Notes: generated by a model not told the origin, from the letters alone. A stretch of DNA of 64,000 nucleotides from Caulobacter ginsengisoli (GCF_030814835.1 NZ_JAUSVS010000006.1:62001-126000); one strand, 5' to 3'; shown: positions 36,409-45,705, numbered from the stretch's first letter. Numbers and translations: made by a program.

Positions 36409-36759
36409 CTATTCTTCTTTCACGGCGGCGATGACCCCTATCTCGACCCTGAAGGCGTCGCCCGCAAGCCGGCTTTCGACACAGGCCCGCACCGGGGCCG
36501 TCCCGGTCGGGACCCAGGCGTCCCAGATTTCATTCACCGCGTCATAGTCGGCGATGTCGGCCAGCCAGAGTGTCGCGCTGAGCAGGCGGCTGCTGTCGGA
36601 GCCGGACCTGGCCAGCAGGGCGTCGATGTTGGCCAGAATCTCGCGGGTCTGGGCGGCGACGCCGTCCGCCTGCGACACCTGGCCGGCCAGGTAGATGGTC
36701 TGGCCGAAGGCCACGGCCTGGCTCATGCGGACGGTGGTTCCGAAACGTTGGATGAACAT
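36409..36759 (-). CDS. RidA family reactive-intermediate deaminase
   Basis: 116 residues. The Arg that binds the substrate carboxylate is in TAPVRACVESRL, and YLAGQVSQADG is the usual N-terminal signature. RidA proteins hydrolyse 2-aminoacrylate and related imines made by PLP-dependent dehydratases. The next gene upstream is such a dehydratase, giving a coherent enzyme/detoxifier pair. Confidence 0.9.
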   Translation of the reverse strand: MFIQRFGTTVRMSQAVAFGQTIYLAGQVSQADGVAAQTREILANIDALLARSGSDSSRLLSATLWLADIADYDAVNEIWDAWVPTGTAPVRACVESRLAGDAFRVEIGVIAAVKEE

Positions 36760-36776
36760 CGTGTCTTTCCTGAAAA

Positions 36777-37712
36777 TCAGCGGCCGAAATCGACCGCCGT
36801 GGTGTTGGCGCCGGAGAGGATCACCGCCACCCGCTCGTCCGGGGCCGGGGCGTAGGCCCCGCTGAGCAGGGCCGCGAAGGCCGCCGCCCCGCCGGGCTCG
36901 ACCACCAGCCGCAGCACCCGCCAGAGCGCCGCCTGGGCCGTCTGGATGTCGTCGTCGCTGACCAGGGGATTGGCCGCCACATGGCGCGCCAGCAGCGGGA
37001 AGACCAGCTGGCCGACCCGGCGCGGCGACAGCGAATCGCCGGCCAGGCCGCCAACCTCGGCCTCGACCGGCTGGCCGGCGGCCAGGGCCCGATGCAGGGT
37101 CGGCGAGGCCTGGGGCTCCACGGCCACCAGCCGCAGGCGATCGCCGAACCAGCCGGCCAGACCGCCCATCAGCCCGCCGCCGCCGACCGCCGCCATCACC
37201 GTGTCGACCCCGGCCTGGGCCTCCAGCTCCAGTCCCAGCGTCCCGGCCCCGCGCATCGTCTCGACCTGGTCGAAGGCGTGGACGGTCATCGCCCCGGTCC
37301 GCGCCGCCCAGGCCTCGCAGGCGGTCAGCGCCTCGGCATGGCTCTCGCCGCCGATGACCAGTTCGGCGCCGTAGTCGCGGATGCGGGCGGTCTTGGCCGG
37401 GGAGGCCGTCTCCTGCACGAAGATCTGCGCCCTGATCCCCAGCTGCCGGGCCGCATAGGCCACCGCCGCCCCGTGATTGCCGCCCGAGGCCGCCGCAACC
37501 CCGGCCGCCGGCGCCGCCCGCAGCAGCAGGTTGGCGAAGGCGCCCCGGGTCTTGAACGACCCCGCATGCTGCAGCTGCTCCAGCTTGAGGACCAGCGGCC
37601 CTGGCGGCAGGCCGAACTGGGCCCGGTCCAGCTCGAGAACGGGCGTGCGGCGGATGTAGGGGCGGATCACCGTCTCGGCGGCGGCGATGCTGTCGGGGTC
37701 GATGCGGTCCAT
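36777..37712 (-). CDS. PLP-dependent threonine/serine dehydratase-like enzyme
   Basis: 311 residues, fold type II. The PLP lysine is in HAGSFKTRGAF (about residue 53). ASGGNHGAAVAYAA contacts the substrate, and GGGGLMGGLAG is the phosphate-binding loop. No C-terminal ACT regulatory domain is present, so it resembles catabolic dehydratases rather than IlvA. Serine racemase is an alternative. It is followed by ridA, and divergent from an ArsR gene 38 bases away. Confidence 0.88.
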   Translation of the reverse strand: MDRIDPDSIAAAETVIRPYIRRTPVLELDRAQFGLPPGPLVLKLEQLQHAGSFKTRGAFANLLLRAAPAAGVAAASGGNHGAAVAYAARQLGIRAQIFVQETASPAKTARIRDYGAELVIGGESHAEALTACEAWAARTGAMTVHAFDQVETMRGAGTLGLELEAQAGVDTVMAAVGGGGLMGGLAGWFGDRLRLVAVEPQASPTLHRALAAGQPVEAEVGGLAGDSLSPRRVGQLVFPLLARHVAANPLVSDDDIQTAQAALWRVLRLVVEPGGAAAFAALLSGAYAPAPDERVAVILSGANTTAVDFGR

Positions 37713-37730
37713 GGCCTGGACATATCGCCG

Positions 37731-37747
37731 TAAATTAGCTAAATAGC
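37731..37747. promoter_or_regulatory. Candidate operator between dehydratase and ArsR genes
   Basis: TTAGCTAA is a perfect palindrome overlapping GCTAAATAGC, in the AT-rich 38-base gap. A divergent ArsR-type regulator could control itself and the dehydratase-ridA-qor group from here. Inferred from position. Confidence 0.4.
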
Positions 37748-37750
37748 AAT

Positions 37751-38053
37751 ATGCCTATATCGGAAGTCCTCAAGGCCCTGGCCAACGACCGCCGCCTGCA
37801 GGTGCTGGCCTGGCTCAAGGACCCCACGGCGCATTTCCGGCCCCAGGTCGATGGCGACCTGGTGGAGGACGGCGTCTGCGGCCAGCTGATCGCCGAGAAG
37901 CTGGGCGTCAGCCAGCCCACCGCCAGCGAGCATCTCAAGGTGCTCACCCAGGCCGGCCTGATCCGCGGCAAGCGGATCAAGGGCTGGATCTTCTACCGCC
38001 GGGACGAGGCGCGGATCGCCGAAGTGAAGGCGGCGATCGCGAGGGAAGTCTGA
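37751..38053 (+). CDS. ArsR-family transcriptional regulator
   Basis: 100 residues, a single winged helix domain. The recognition region is EKLGVSQPTASEHLKVL. No cysteine metal-binding pair is evident; one Cys lies in DGVCGQL. The wing is KGWIFYRRDEARI. Divergent from the dehydratase gene, which suggests local control of that group. The ligand is unknown. Confidence 0.88.
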   Translation: MPISEVLKALANDRRLQVLAWLKDPTAHFRPQVDGDLVEDGVCGQLIAEKLGVSQPTASEHLKVLTQAGLIRGKRIKGWIFYRRDEARIAEVKAAIAREV

Positions 38054-38057
38054 CAGG

Positions 38058-38450
38058 TCAGGGCTTGGGCAGGCGCTTGTCGGCCCGGCAGGCGCTGAGC
38101 GGCTTCTGTTTGACGCTGTAGATGCGGGTGATCCGCCGGGCGGCGCGGTCGACATCGACCCCCATGCAGACGCAGCCATAGCCATAGGCGGCGCCGTTGG
38201 TGACGACCCAGTTGCGGCCCGTCAGGTCGGGAATGCTCTCCATGCCCTCGGGCGGGTCCTCGCCGCTCCCCTGGGTCATCAGGGTCCAGTCGCCGTCGCG
38301 GTCGACCAGCCACCAGTTGGCGGGGGTGGGATTCTGGATCCAGCCGCAGCGAAGTTGCGGCTTCGCCCTGGGGGCCGCCTCAGGCGCGGACGAGGCCGCC
38401 AGGGCCAGAAGGGCTGCGGCGGCGCAGGCGCCTAGGGCGAGACCACGCAT
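38058..38450 (-). CDS. DUF4087 family exported protein
   Basis: 130 residues. The signal peptide covers about residues 1-25. The mature part has RCGWIQNPTPANWWLVDRDG and YGYGCVCMGV, the conserved DUF4087 pattern, with cysteines likely forming a disulphide. Probably periplasmic; function unknown. It is convergent with the ArsR gene (5-base gap). Confidence 0.78.
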   Translation of the reverse strand: MRGLALGACAAAALLALAASSAPEAAPRAKPQLRCGWIQNPTPANWWLVDRDGDWTLMTQGSGEDPPEGMESIPDLTGRNWVVTNGAAYGYGCVCMGVDVDRAARRITRIYSVKQKPLSACRADKRLPKP

Positions 38451-38541
38451 GCGATTGATATCCTTTGGCGCTGGCTACTGGAGAGGATGGGGACCACTGT
38501 GCCGCCCTGTGCCGGGGCCAAGTCAAGGCGGGAAGGTCGGG

Positions 38542-39057
38542 ATGAAGCTGTGGGACCTGATAACCGGCAGCCGGCCCGCGCCGAAGGGCGTGCGCAGGCT
38601 GGGCGCGGCGGCGCTGCGCGAGCGGCTGATGGCGCTGAACCGCGACACCGCGCCCTGGAAGGTGCGGAGCGGGGCCAGGGAGCATGTCGATCTGGTCGGC
38701 GAATGGAAGATCGTCGACGCCCGCTGGTATGAGATCTTCGCCAAGGCCGGCCTGAAGCGGACGTTCAAGGTGCTGATGAAGTTCGACGCGGAAAAGCACG
38801 AGGTGCGCGCCGTCGACCAGGCCTGGGAAATCGAATGGAAGGTCGGCGGCCATCCCGTCCTGACGCTCGAAGCCACGGCCTTTCGCGGCCAGCAATGGGA
38901 GAAGAGCTTCGAAGCGGTCTACGCCTTCCGCGAGGACCTCTCCTATGGCGAGATCTACAGCTACCGCTTCGACAGCGAGGAGATCAAAGACCCGCTGCGC
39001 AAGGCCGTCCATGACGCCGGCTGGGGCTGGCGCGGGGTGGCGTTCAGCAAGTTGTGA
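38542..39057 (+). CDS. Conserved hypothetical protein
   Basis: 171 residues starting MKLWDLITGS, preceded by GGAAGG. It is not recognised beyond being widely shared among Caulobacteraceae. There is no signal or membrane segment. It is rich in charged and aromatic residues (EIEWKVGGHP, GEIYSYRFDSEEIKDPLRK), suggesting a compact beta-rich soluble domain. Divergent from the DUF4087 gene. Confidence 0.72.
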   Translation: MKLWDLITGSRPAPKGVRRLGAAALRERLMALNRDTAPWKVRSGAREHVDLVGEWKIVDARWYEIFAKAGLKRTFKVLMKFDAEKHEVRAVDQAWEIEWKVGGHPVLTLEATAFRGQQWEKSFEAVYAFREDLSYGEIYSYRFDSEEIKDPLRKAVHDAGWGWRGVAFSKL

Positions 39058-39063
39058 GGGCCC

Positions 39064-39756
39064 CTACCCCAGCTTGGCCTTGAAGAAGGCCAGCGACCGC
39101 TCGCCGGCCTTCCGCGCGTCGCCGGCGTCGTAGTGCTCGCCGCCCGGGCGGGCGAAGGCGTGGTCGCGGCCGGGATAGTCGTGGATCTCGACCTTGGGAT
39201 TGGCGTCGAGCACCGCATGGATGGCCGCCTGGGCTTCCTTGGGCACGAAACCGTCCTCGGCCGCTACGTGCATCAGCAGCGGATGGCTGACGGTCTCGGT
39301 CAGATGCTTGTCGATCCCGACCCCGTAATAGGCGACCGCCGCGTCGACATCGGTGCGGGTGGCGGTCAGATAGGCCAGCAGGCCGCCCAGGCAGAAGCCG
39401 ACCGACCCGACCTTGCCGTTGCAGCCGGGGTCGGCCCGGGCGGCGTCGATGGTCGCCTGGATGTCCTTGAGGCCGGCGTCGACGTCGAAGGCGTTGAACA
39501 GCTCGAAGGCCCGTTTCCACTCGGCTTCCGAATGATCGGTGATGTCGATGCCGGGCTCGATCCGCCAGAACAGGTCGGGGCAGATGGCGAGGTAACCCTG
39601 GCCCGCCAGGCCGTCGGTGATCTCGCGCATCACCGCGTTGACCCCGAAAATCTCCTGGATGACGACCACGGCCGGGGCATTCGCGGCGGTCGGTCTGGCG
39701 ACATAGGCCGTGAACGATCCATCCGGCGTCTTGATGGTCAGGCTTTCACCGCTCAT
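39064..39756 (-). CDS. Dienelactone hydrolase family protein
   Basis: 230 residues. The Cys nucleophile elbow is GFCLGG (about residue 125). Asp lies in AAEDGFVP and His in GRDHAFARPGG, matching the Cys-Asp-His triad of dienelactone hydrolases. Oxyanion region QEIFGVN. The natural substrate in this family is often unknown. Start at ATG 39756 (MSGESLTIKTP). Confidence 0.88.
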   Translation of the reverse strand: MSGESLTIKTPDGSFTAYVARPTAANAPAVVVIQEIFGVNAVMREITDGLAGQGYLAICPDLFWRIEPGIDITDHSEAEWKRAFELFNAFDVDAGLKDIQATIDAARADPGCNGKVGSVGFCLGGLLAYLTATRTDVDAAVAYYGVGIDKHLTETVSHPLLMHVAAEDGFVPKEAQAAIHAVLDANPKVEIHDYPGRDHAFARPGGEHYDAGDARKAGERSLAFFKAKLG

Positions 39757-39822
39757 GTTGCGTTCTCCCGTATGGCAGGTACAGCCCATACCAGACCGTG
39801 TGGGACTGGAGAAAGACGCCCG

Positions 39823-40077
39823 ATGAAGATGACCATCGAGATCGACTGCACCCCCGTCGAGGCGCGCACCTTCCTGGGCCTCCCGGACGTCAGCACCCTG
39901 AACGACCATCTGGTCAACGAGATGAAGACCCGGCTGGATTCCAACATGGCCGCCCTCGCCCCCGACGAGCTGATGAAGAACTGGATGGCCTTCGGGACCA
40001 ACGCCCAGGAGCAGTTCCGCAAGCTGATGACCGCGGCGGCCTCCAACACCATGGGCGGCGACACCACTCGAAAGTAG
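39823..40077 (+). CDS. Small conserved protein (DUF6489-like)
   Basis: 84 residues. [20 protein letters not shown] and [19 protein letters not shown] are the conserved halves of a small alphaproteobacterial family that I recall as DUF6489. No function is known. The C-terminal part is a helix similar to phasin-like proteins. It lies 10 bases upstream of mnmE and is probably co-transcribed with it. Confidence 0.72.
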   Translation: MKMTIEIDCTPVEARTFLGLPDVSTLNDHLVNEMKTRLDSNMAALAPDELMKNWMAFGTNAQEQFRKLMTAAASNTMGGDTTRK

Positions 40078-40087
40078 CTTTGGGCAA

Positions 40088-41425
40088 ATGACCGACACCA
40101 TCTTCGCCCCGGCCACCGCGCCCGGCCGCGCGGCGGTGGCGGTGGTGCGCCTGTCCGGCCCCGCCACGGGTGAGGCGCTTAAAAGCCTGTCCGGCAAACT
40201 GCCCTTCCCGCGCCGCGCCTCGGTGCGCCGGCTGAAGGACGCCGCCGGGGCGGTGTTCGACGAGGCCCTGGTGCTGTGGATGCCGGGGAGCGCGAACTAC
40301 ACCGGCGAGGACAGCGCCGAGTTGCAGCTGCATGGCGGCCCGGCCGTGGTCGAGGCGGCCATCGAGGCCCTGGCAGCCCTGGGGCTGCGCCTGGCCGAGC
40401 CGGGCGAATTCACTCGCCGGGCCTTCCAGAACGGCCGGCTGGACCTGGCCCAGGCCGAGGCGGTGGCCGACCTGGTCGATGCGGAGACCGCCAGCCAGGC
40501 GCGGCAGGCCCTGGCCCAACTCGAGGGCGGGCTCTCCCGCCGCTACGACAGCTGGCGGGACATCCTGGTCGAGGCCCTGGCGGTGCTGGAGGCGGCGGTC
40601 GATTTCCCCGACGAGGACCTGCCCGAGGATGTCGCCGCCCGGGCCCGCCCCGGGCTGACGAAGCTGCTGGAAGACCTGGACGCCGCCCTGGCCGGCGCCG
40701 ACCGGGGCCGCAAGGTCCGCGAAGGCTACCGCATCGCCCTGGTCGGCGCCCCCAATGCCGGCAAGTCCAGCCTGCTCAACGCCCTGGCCGCCCGCGACGC
40801 CGCCATCGTCACCGAAATCCCGGGCACCACCCGCGACATCATCGAGGTCCCGCTGGTCCTGGCCGGCTACAAGGTGCTGCTGGCCGACACCGCCGGGGTG
40901 CGGGCCACGGCGGACCCCATCGAGCAGGAGGGCGTGCGCCGCGCCCGCGCCTGGGCCGAGGCGGCCGACCTGCGCCTCATCCTGGTCGACGGGGCCGGCG
41001 GCGGGGACTGGGAAGATCCGGCGGGCCTGGGCCGCCCCGGCGACCTGCTGGTCCGGACCAAGGCCGACCTTGGCCCCAGCCCCCTCACCGGCCCGCTGAA
41101 GAACCATGCCCGCGCCGGCGGCCTGCAGCAGCTGGCGATTTCGGTGACGGACGGCCAGGGCCTCGAGGCGCTGGAAAAGCTCATCGAGCAGCGGGTGATC
41201 TCAGCCCTCTCCGGCGCCGACCTGCCGGCCGCCACCCGGCTGCGACATGCCGAGAGCCTGACGACCGCGCGGCTCTATCTGGACCGGGCCCTGGCCCAGA
41301 CCGAGGTCGAACTGGCCGCCGAAGACGTCCGCCTCGCCGCCCGCGCCCTGGGCCGGGTCACCGGCCGGGTCGATGTCGAGGACGTGCTGGACAGGGTGTT
41401 CGCCAGCTTCTGTATCGGGAAGTAG
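40088..41425 (+). CDS. mnmE: tRNA modification GTPase MnmE
   Basis: With MnmG it forms 5-(carboxymethyl)aminomethyluridine at wobble U34. 445 residues: N-terminal tetrahydrofolate-binding domain (1-115), helical domain, and G domain with G1 GAPNAGKSS (220-228) and the K-loop after it. C-terminal FCIGK holds the catalytic Cys442. Its partner mnmG lies 5 kb away. A perfect parS palindrome lies 34 bases after the stop. Confidence 0.97.
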   Translation: MTDTIFAPATAPGRAAVAVVRLSGPATGEALKSLSGKLPFPRRASVRRLKDAAGAVFDEALVLWMPGSANYTGEDSAELQLHGGPAVVEAAIEALAALGLRLAEPGEFTRRAFQNGRLDLAQAEAVADLVDAETASQARQALAQLEGGLSRRYDSWRDILVEALAVLEAAVDFPDEDLPEDVAARARPGLTKLLEDLDAALAGADRGRKVREGYRIALVGAPNAGKSSLLNALAARDAAIVTEIPGTTRDIIEVPLVLAGYKVLLADTAGVRATADPIEQEGVRRARAWAEAADLRLILVDGAGGGDWEDPAGLGRPGDLLVRTKADLGPSPLTGPLKNHARAGGLQQLAISVTDGQGLEALEKLIEQRVISALSGADLPAATRLRHAESLTTARLYLDRALAQTEVELAAEDVRLAARALGRVTGRVDVEDVLDRVFASFCIGK

Positions 41426-41458
41426 CTCTCCTCCGCCGCTTCGCGGGGAGGAAAGTAG

Positions 41459-41472
41459 GTTTCACGTGAAAC
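41459..41472. promoter_or_regulatory. parS site 1
   Basis: GTTTCACGTGAAAC is a perfect palindrome matching the bacterial chromosomal parS consensus. It lies just after mnmE, in the gap before the convergent M56 peptidase gene. ParB (49851) should bind it. Confidence 0.92.
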
Positions 41473-41476
41473 ACTG

Positions 41477-42973
41477 CTAGGTGCGGCGCTGGATATCCCG
41501 CCCGGCCGCGATTTCGTCAGGCGTTTCCGGCCGCAGGGTCGGCCGGACCCGGACCTTCAGGCCGTTGGGCAGGGTGATCTCCCCGGCCTGGCCGTCCGCA
41601 AGCCAGATGCTCCCCGACACCTCGGCCTCAAAGCGCTTGTTGAGGCTGGCCGTCACCAGAAAACGGTCGCCGCGCTGCACGACGCTGGTGAACAGGGAAT
41701 AGCGGCTGCCTTTGTTCCAGTACCAGCCGGTGCGGAAGCGCGACTGAGAGCCGTAGGCGGTCATGTCGGTGGTCAGCAGTATCCCTTCCGGGTCAGTCAT
41801 CTCGGCCAGCACCCGCACGGCGAAGCCCGGGGCCACGGCCGAGCGCCGGGCGGCGGCGCCGAAGCGGTGGTTGGGGTCGAACCGTTCGGGCATCGGCCGC
41901 TCGACCATGGTGACGGCGGCGGGAATGATCTGCGGGGGCGCGGCGCGCGGGCTTTGGTCGGGCGGCGTAGGCGTAGGCGCCGGCTCAGGCGCTATGGGCT
42001 GGGCGGCGGCCTGGAGCTTTGGGGTCGGAGCGGCGGGCCTGGCCGGGGCTGTCGGCGTGCTTTTGGCCTGGGTGGAGGCCTGGGCCATGGGCGCCGGCTC
42101 GGCCGGGACCATCACGACCTGGGCAGGCCGGGCCGCCCAGACGGCGCCGGCGCCGGCCAGGGCGACCAGGGCCACCAGGGCCGCGCCCATCAGCCGGCGG
42201 CCGGGACCTGGCGTGGGGCGGGCGAGCAGGCGGACCCGCTCGGCCAGGGGATGGGCGGCCGGCGCCGGCCAGTAGCAGCCCAGCGGCAGGGGCCGGGCGG
42301 CGAGCTGGGCCTTGAGCATGGCCTGGGCGTAGGCCCGGCGGGCGTTGGGGTGGAGGGCAACCACCTGGGCGTCGCAGGCCAGTTCCTGGTCGATCCGCAG
42401 ATAGTGGCCCATCAGGTGGACCAGCGGATTGAACCAGCTCAGGCAGCGGGCCAGGGCCATCAGGGCGTTGATGCGGCAGTCCTGGCGGGCGATGTGGGCG
42501 GCCTCGTGGGTCAGCACCACCTGCTGCTCGCGGGCGGTGTAGCGGGTGGCGAAATCGGCGGGGGTCACCACCCGGGGCCGCAGGACGCCGACCACGGCCG
42601 GGCCGGCGGCGCCCTGGCGAATGGCCTGGCCGAACTGTCTCTGGCGCCAGGCCAGATACGCGAGACTGGCCAGGGCGCCGGCCAGCCAGAACCCGGTCAG
42701 CAGCAGAACCGGATCGAACCCGGACGCGGGCGCCGAGGCCGCCTCGGCGGACTCGAGCCAGGCGGTCGCCGGGGCGGCGCTCAGCGGCGCCTGCATGACC
42801 CTCACCATCCTGGCCGGAACCAGCACGGCCGCGGCGGCCAGGGGAACCAGGGCCCAGAGGCCATAGGCGATTCGGGCGCCGAACAGCCGGCGCACCGGCA
42901 GGCGCAGGGCCAGGACCGTCAGCACGGCGGCCGAGACGGCGAGGTTGATCCAGAGGAGCAGGTCACTCGTCAT
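41477..42973 (-). CDS. M56 family (BlaR1-like) membrane metallopeptidase
   Basis: 498 residues. Hydrophobic segments lie at about 5-25, 35-52, 88-108 and 262-282. The zinc motif HEAAH (His156, Glu157, His160) is followed by a DQELACDAQVV third-ligand segment. Unlike BlaR1 there is no penicillin-binding sensor domain. Instead a Pro/Ala-rich linker leads to a ~150-residue periplasmic domain. It likely senses a signal and cleaves the partner BlaI-type repressor, whose gene overlaps its start by 11 bases. Confidence 0.85.
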   Translation of the reverse strand: MTSDLLLWINLAVSAAVLTVLALRLPVRRLFGARIAYGLWALVPLAAAAVLVPARMVRVMQAPLSAAPATAWLESAEAASAPASGFDPVLLLTGFWLAGALASLAYLAWRQRQFGQAIRQGAAGPAVVGVLRPRVVTPADFATRYTAREQQVVLTHEAAHIARQDCRINALMALARCLSWFNPLVHLMGHYLRIDQELACDAQVVALHPNARRAYAQAMLKAQLAARPLPLGCYWPAPAAHPLAERVRLLARPTPGPGRRLMGAALVALVALAGAGAVWAARPAQVVMVPAEPAPMAQASTQAKSTPTAPARPAAPTPKLQAAAQPIAPEPAPTPTPPDQSPRAAPPQIIPAAVTMVERPMPERFDPNHRFGAAARRSAVAPGFAVRVLAEMTDPEGILLTTDMTAYGSQSRFRTGWYWNKGSRYSLFTSVVQRGDRFLVTASLNKRFEAEVSGSIWLADGQAGEITLPNGLKVRVRPTLRPETPDEIAAGRDIQRRT

Positions 42974-43349
42974 CGGCCCCGCCTTCTTCTTCGGGAAGCT
43001 CCGCCATCAGCTGCCGGAGCAGCTTGATATCCTTGGGCGACAGGGCCCGGTGCTCGGCGAAATGGGCGACCAGCGGGGCGACCTCGCCGCCGAACAGCCG
43101 GTCGACCAGGCTCTGGCTCTCGCCCTGCACATAGTCGGCCCGGCTGACCAAGGGGTGGTAGCGGTAGCCCTCGGGCTCGCGGCGGCCCTCGATGGCCCCC
43201 TTGTGCAGCAGGCGGGTGATCAGGGTCTTGACCGTGCCCACCTGCCAGCCGTGCGCCTCGCCCACCTGGGCCAGCACGCCGTCGACCGTCAGCGGCCCCT
43301 GCCGCCAAAGGGCGTCCATGACCTGGCTCTCGGCGCCTGAAATTTTCAT
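42963..43349 (-). CDS. BlaI/MecI family transcriptional repressor
   Basis: 128 residues. The winged helix has WQVGTVKTLITRLLHKGAI as the recognition helix and wing. The C-terminal dimerisation part ends in an acidic tail. Family members bind TACA/TGTA palindromes and are inactivated by cleavage through a BlaR1-type M56 peptidase. That gene follows with an 11-base overlap. It is divergent from a TonB-dependent receptor gene, with two palindromes in the gap. Confidence 0.9.
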   Translation of the reverse strand: MKISGAESQVMDALWRQGPLTVDGVLAQVGEAHGWQVGTVKTLITRLLHKGAIEGRREPEGYRYHPLVSRADYVQGESQSLVDRLFGGEVAPLVAHFAEHRALSPKDIKLLRQLMAELPEEEGGADDE

Positions 43350-43393
43350 GGCGCGATCCTCTCACAATCGGCGGCAAATTCCGCATTACAGAT

Positions 43394-43431
43394 AATACAC
43401 GTGTATTCCAATCGAGAATACGTCTGTATTC
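43394..43431. promoter_or_regulatory. Double BlaI-type operator
   Basis: AATACACGTGTATT (43394-43407) is a perfect palindrome containing TACA/TGTA. GAATAC-GTCT-GTATTC (43416-43431) has perfect 6-base arms. Their centres are 23 bases apart in the 118-base divergent promoter region between the BlaI gene and the TonB receptor. Both genes are probably repressed from here. Confidence 0.65.
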
Positions 43432-43467
43432 CGAGCCTACAGCCAGCCCGGCTCGGAGGAAAGACCT

Positions 43468-45636
43468 GTGCGGAACCGTCTCTTGCTGCTGGCGCTGTTC
43501 GCCACCGCCGCACCCGTGGCCGTCCTTGCGGAAGAGGCGCCCAAGCCCGCGCCCCAGTCCACCGACGTCGCCGGCGTGGTCGTCCAGGCCCAGAAACCCG
43601 CCATCTCCACCAGCATCGACCGGCGCAGCTACAGCGTCTCGGGCGACCTGCAGGCCCAGTCCGGCTCCATCGCCGACGCCCTGCGCAACCTCCCCTCGGT
43701 GGAGGTGGACGTCCAGGGCAATGTCAGCCTGCGGGGCGACAGCAACGTCACCATCCTGATCGACGGCAAGCCCTCCACCCAGTTCCAGGGCGACAACAAG
43801 GGCCAGGCGCTGCAGCAGCTGCCGGCCGGCCAGATCGAGCGGGTCGAGGTCATCACCAACCCCTCGGCCGAGTTCAGCCCCGACGGCTCGGCCGGGGTCA
43901 TTAACCTGATCACCAAGAAGGCCCAGGGCATGGGCGCCACCGGCTCGGCCCGGATCTCGGCCAGCGACGCCGGCCGGCTAATCCTGGGGGGCAATGTCGG
44001 GTTCAACGGCGACAGGCTCAGCTTCACCGGCGACGCTGCGTATCGGCGCGACCGGCAGCTGCTGTGGCTTCACGAGGAACGCCAGCGCCTTGTCCCCGGC
44101 GGCTTCGACGACACGACCCAGGACCAGGTCTCGCGGTTCAAGCCCCAGAACCTCTCGGGCCGGGCGGGCCTGGACTACGACCTGGATGCGCGCACGCGGC
44201 TGGGCCTGCAGGCGCGCCTGAGCCTGACCGATTTTCGGCTGCAGTCGGAGGCGGACTGGGCCGGGGCCGACCCCACCGGCCTGCCGGTCAGCCAGTTTGT
44301 CCGCATCCTCAATGTCCACCAGCAGCGGGTGAACGGCCAGCTGGGCGCCTCCCTGCGCCGCAAGCTGGACGACGAGGGCGGCCTCTTCACCCTGAACTTC
44401 ACCTACGACGCCACCAATGACGACCGGGTCCGGGGCGGCCAGACCCGGTATCAGCTGCCCGCCGGTCCCGACGCCTTCGACCAGCAGCGGATCGACAACC
44501 TGTTCACCCAGCTGGACCTCAAGGGCGACCTGGTCCGGCCACTGGGCGACGGCGTCACCCTGAAGCTGGGCTTCGACATCCAGCGGGACGACAACGACTA
44601 CGTCAATCGCGGCTTCAAGGGCGCCGCGCCCGGCGCCCTGACCCCGGACCTGACCCTGACCAACCATTACCGGTTCAGGCAGACCCTCAGCCAGGCCTAC
44701 GCCACCTACGAGCGGCCGGTGGGCCCCCTGACCGTGCTGGCGGGGCTGCGCCTGGAGCGGACCCAGCTGGATCTGGCCCAGATCACCCAGGGCCGGTTCG
44801 ACAGCCGCAGCGACCTGAAGGCCTATCCGACCCTGCATCTGGCCTGGAAGCTGGACGACAGCCGGACCGTCACCGCCAGCTACAGCCGCCGCATCCAGCG
44901 GCCCAATCCGTTCGACTACAACAGCTTCCGCTTCATGGTCGACCCGGTGAACTACCGGTCCGGCAACCCGAACCTGCGCCCCCAGCAGACCGACTCCTTC
45001 GAGCTGGGCTACGAGCTGCGCCGGGGGCCCAGCCGCTACCTGGCCACCCTGTTCTATCGCGAGAACCAGGGCGGCGTGGCCGATGTGGCAGCCAGCCTGG
45101 GCGGCGGCGTCTTCCTGGCCACCCGCCAGAACCTGGCCGACAGCCGCAGCCTGGGGGTGGAGCTGGTGGCGACCGGGCGGTTCAGCCCCAGCCTGACCTA
45201 CAATCTCAGCAGCACGGTCGCCCGGATCGAACTGGACAGCTTCGGCCCGGGCTTTCCGCCCACCCGGTCGATCTGGGCCGTCAGCGGGCGGGGCAATCTG
45301 AACTGGCAGGCGAGCCCGGACGACCTGGTCCAGCTCAATGTCTTCGCCCAAGGCAAGCGCCTGACGTCCCAGGGCCTCGGTGAGCCCATGGCGGGGGTCA
45401 ATCTGGGCTACCGCCGCAGGCTGACCGACCAGCTCGCCTTCGTGCTCACCGCCCAGGACCTGTTCGGAACCTTCGGCGACCGCCTGACCCTCGGCACGCC
45501 AATCCTGAAGGACCGTGTCCGGACCCGGTTCGACACCCGGCAGGTGATGATCGGCCTGAGTTGGACCTTCGCCGGCGGCAAGCCGCGCGAGCCGAACTTC
45601 GACTACGGCGGCGGGATAACCCCCCCGACGCAGTAG
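43468..45636 (+). CDS. TonB-dependent outer membrane receptor, probably BlaI-controlled
   Basis: 722 residues from a GTG start; GGAGGA at 43455-43460 gives 7-base spacing. Signal peptide 1-21. The plug domain (about 45-150) has LRNLPSVEVDVQGNVSLRG and VTILIDGKPS. A 22-strand-type barrel follows, with SYSRRIQRPNPFDYN, and the protein ends in GGGITPPTQ without a terminal aromatic. It resembles the beta-barrel-family-3 receptors. The substrate is unknown. Linkage to BlaI/M56 genes suggests induction by an envelope or antibiotic-like signal. Confidence 0.85.
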   Translation: MRNRLLLLALFATAAPVAVLAEEAPKPAPQSTDVAGVVVQAQKPAISTSIDRRSYSVSGDLQAQSGSIADALRNLPSVEVDVQGNVSLRGDSNVTILIDGKPSTQFQGDNKGQALQQLPAGQIERVEVITNPSAEFSPDGSAGVINLITKKAQGMGATGSARISASDAGRLILGGNVGFNGDRLSFTGDAAYRRDRQLLWLHEERQRLVPGGFDDTTQDQVSRFKPQNLSGRAGLDYDLDARTRLGLQARLSLTDFRLQSEADWAGADPTGLPVSQFVRILNVHQQRVNGQLGASLRRKLDDEGGLFTLNFTYDATNDDRVRGGQTRYQLPAGPDAFDQQRIDNLFTQLDLKGDLVRPLGDGVTLKLGFDIQRDDNDYVNRGFKGAAPGALTPDLTLTNHYRFRQTLSQAYATYERPVGPLTVLAGLRLERTQLDLAQITQGRFDSRSDLKAYPTLHLAWKLDDSRTVTASYSRRIQRPNPFDYNSFRFMVDPVNYRSGNPNLRPQQTDSFELGYELRRGPSRYLATLFYRENQGGVADVAASLGGGVFLATRQNLADSRSLGVELVATGRFSPSLTYNLSSTVARIELDSFGPGFPPTRSIWAVSGRGNLNWQASPDDLVQLNVFAQGKRLTSQGLGEPMAGVNLGYRRRLTDQLAFVLTAQDLFGTFGDRLTLGTPILKDRVRTRFDTRQVMIGLSWTFAGGKPREPNFDYGGGITPPTQ

Positions 45637-45684
45637 GCCGGAGCGCCCTCCCCCGTTTCTCATCATCCCGGGGGAGGGCGTCAT

Positions 45685-45698
45685 GTTTCACGTGAAGC
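45685..45698. promoter_or_regulatory. parS-like site 2 (one mismatch)
   Basis: GTTTCACGTGAAGC differs from the perfect parS palindrome at one base. It lies 48 bases after the TonB receptor stop. Lower-affinity binding by ParB is plausible. Confidence 0.7.
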
Positions 45699-45705
45699 AC
45701 AGCGC

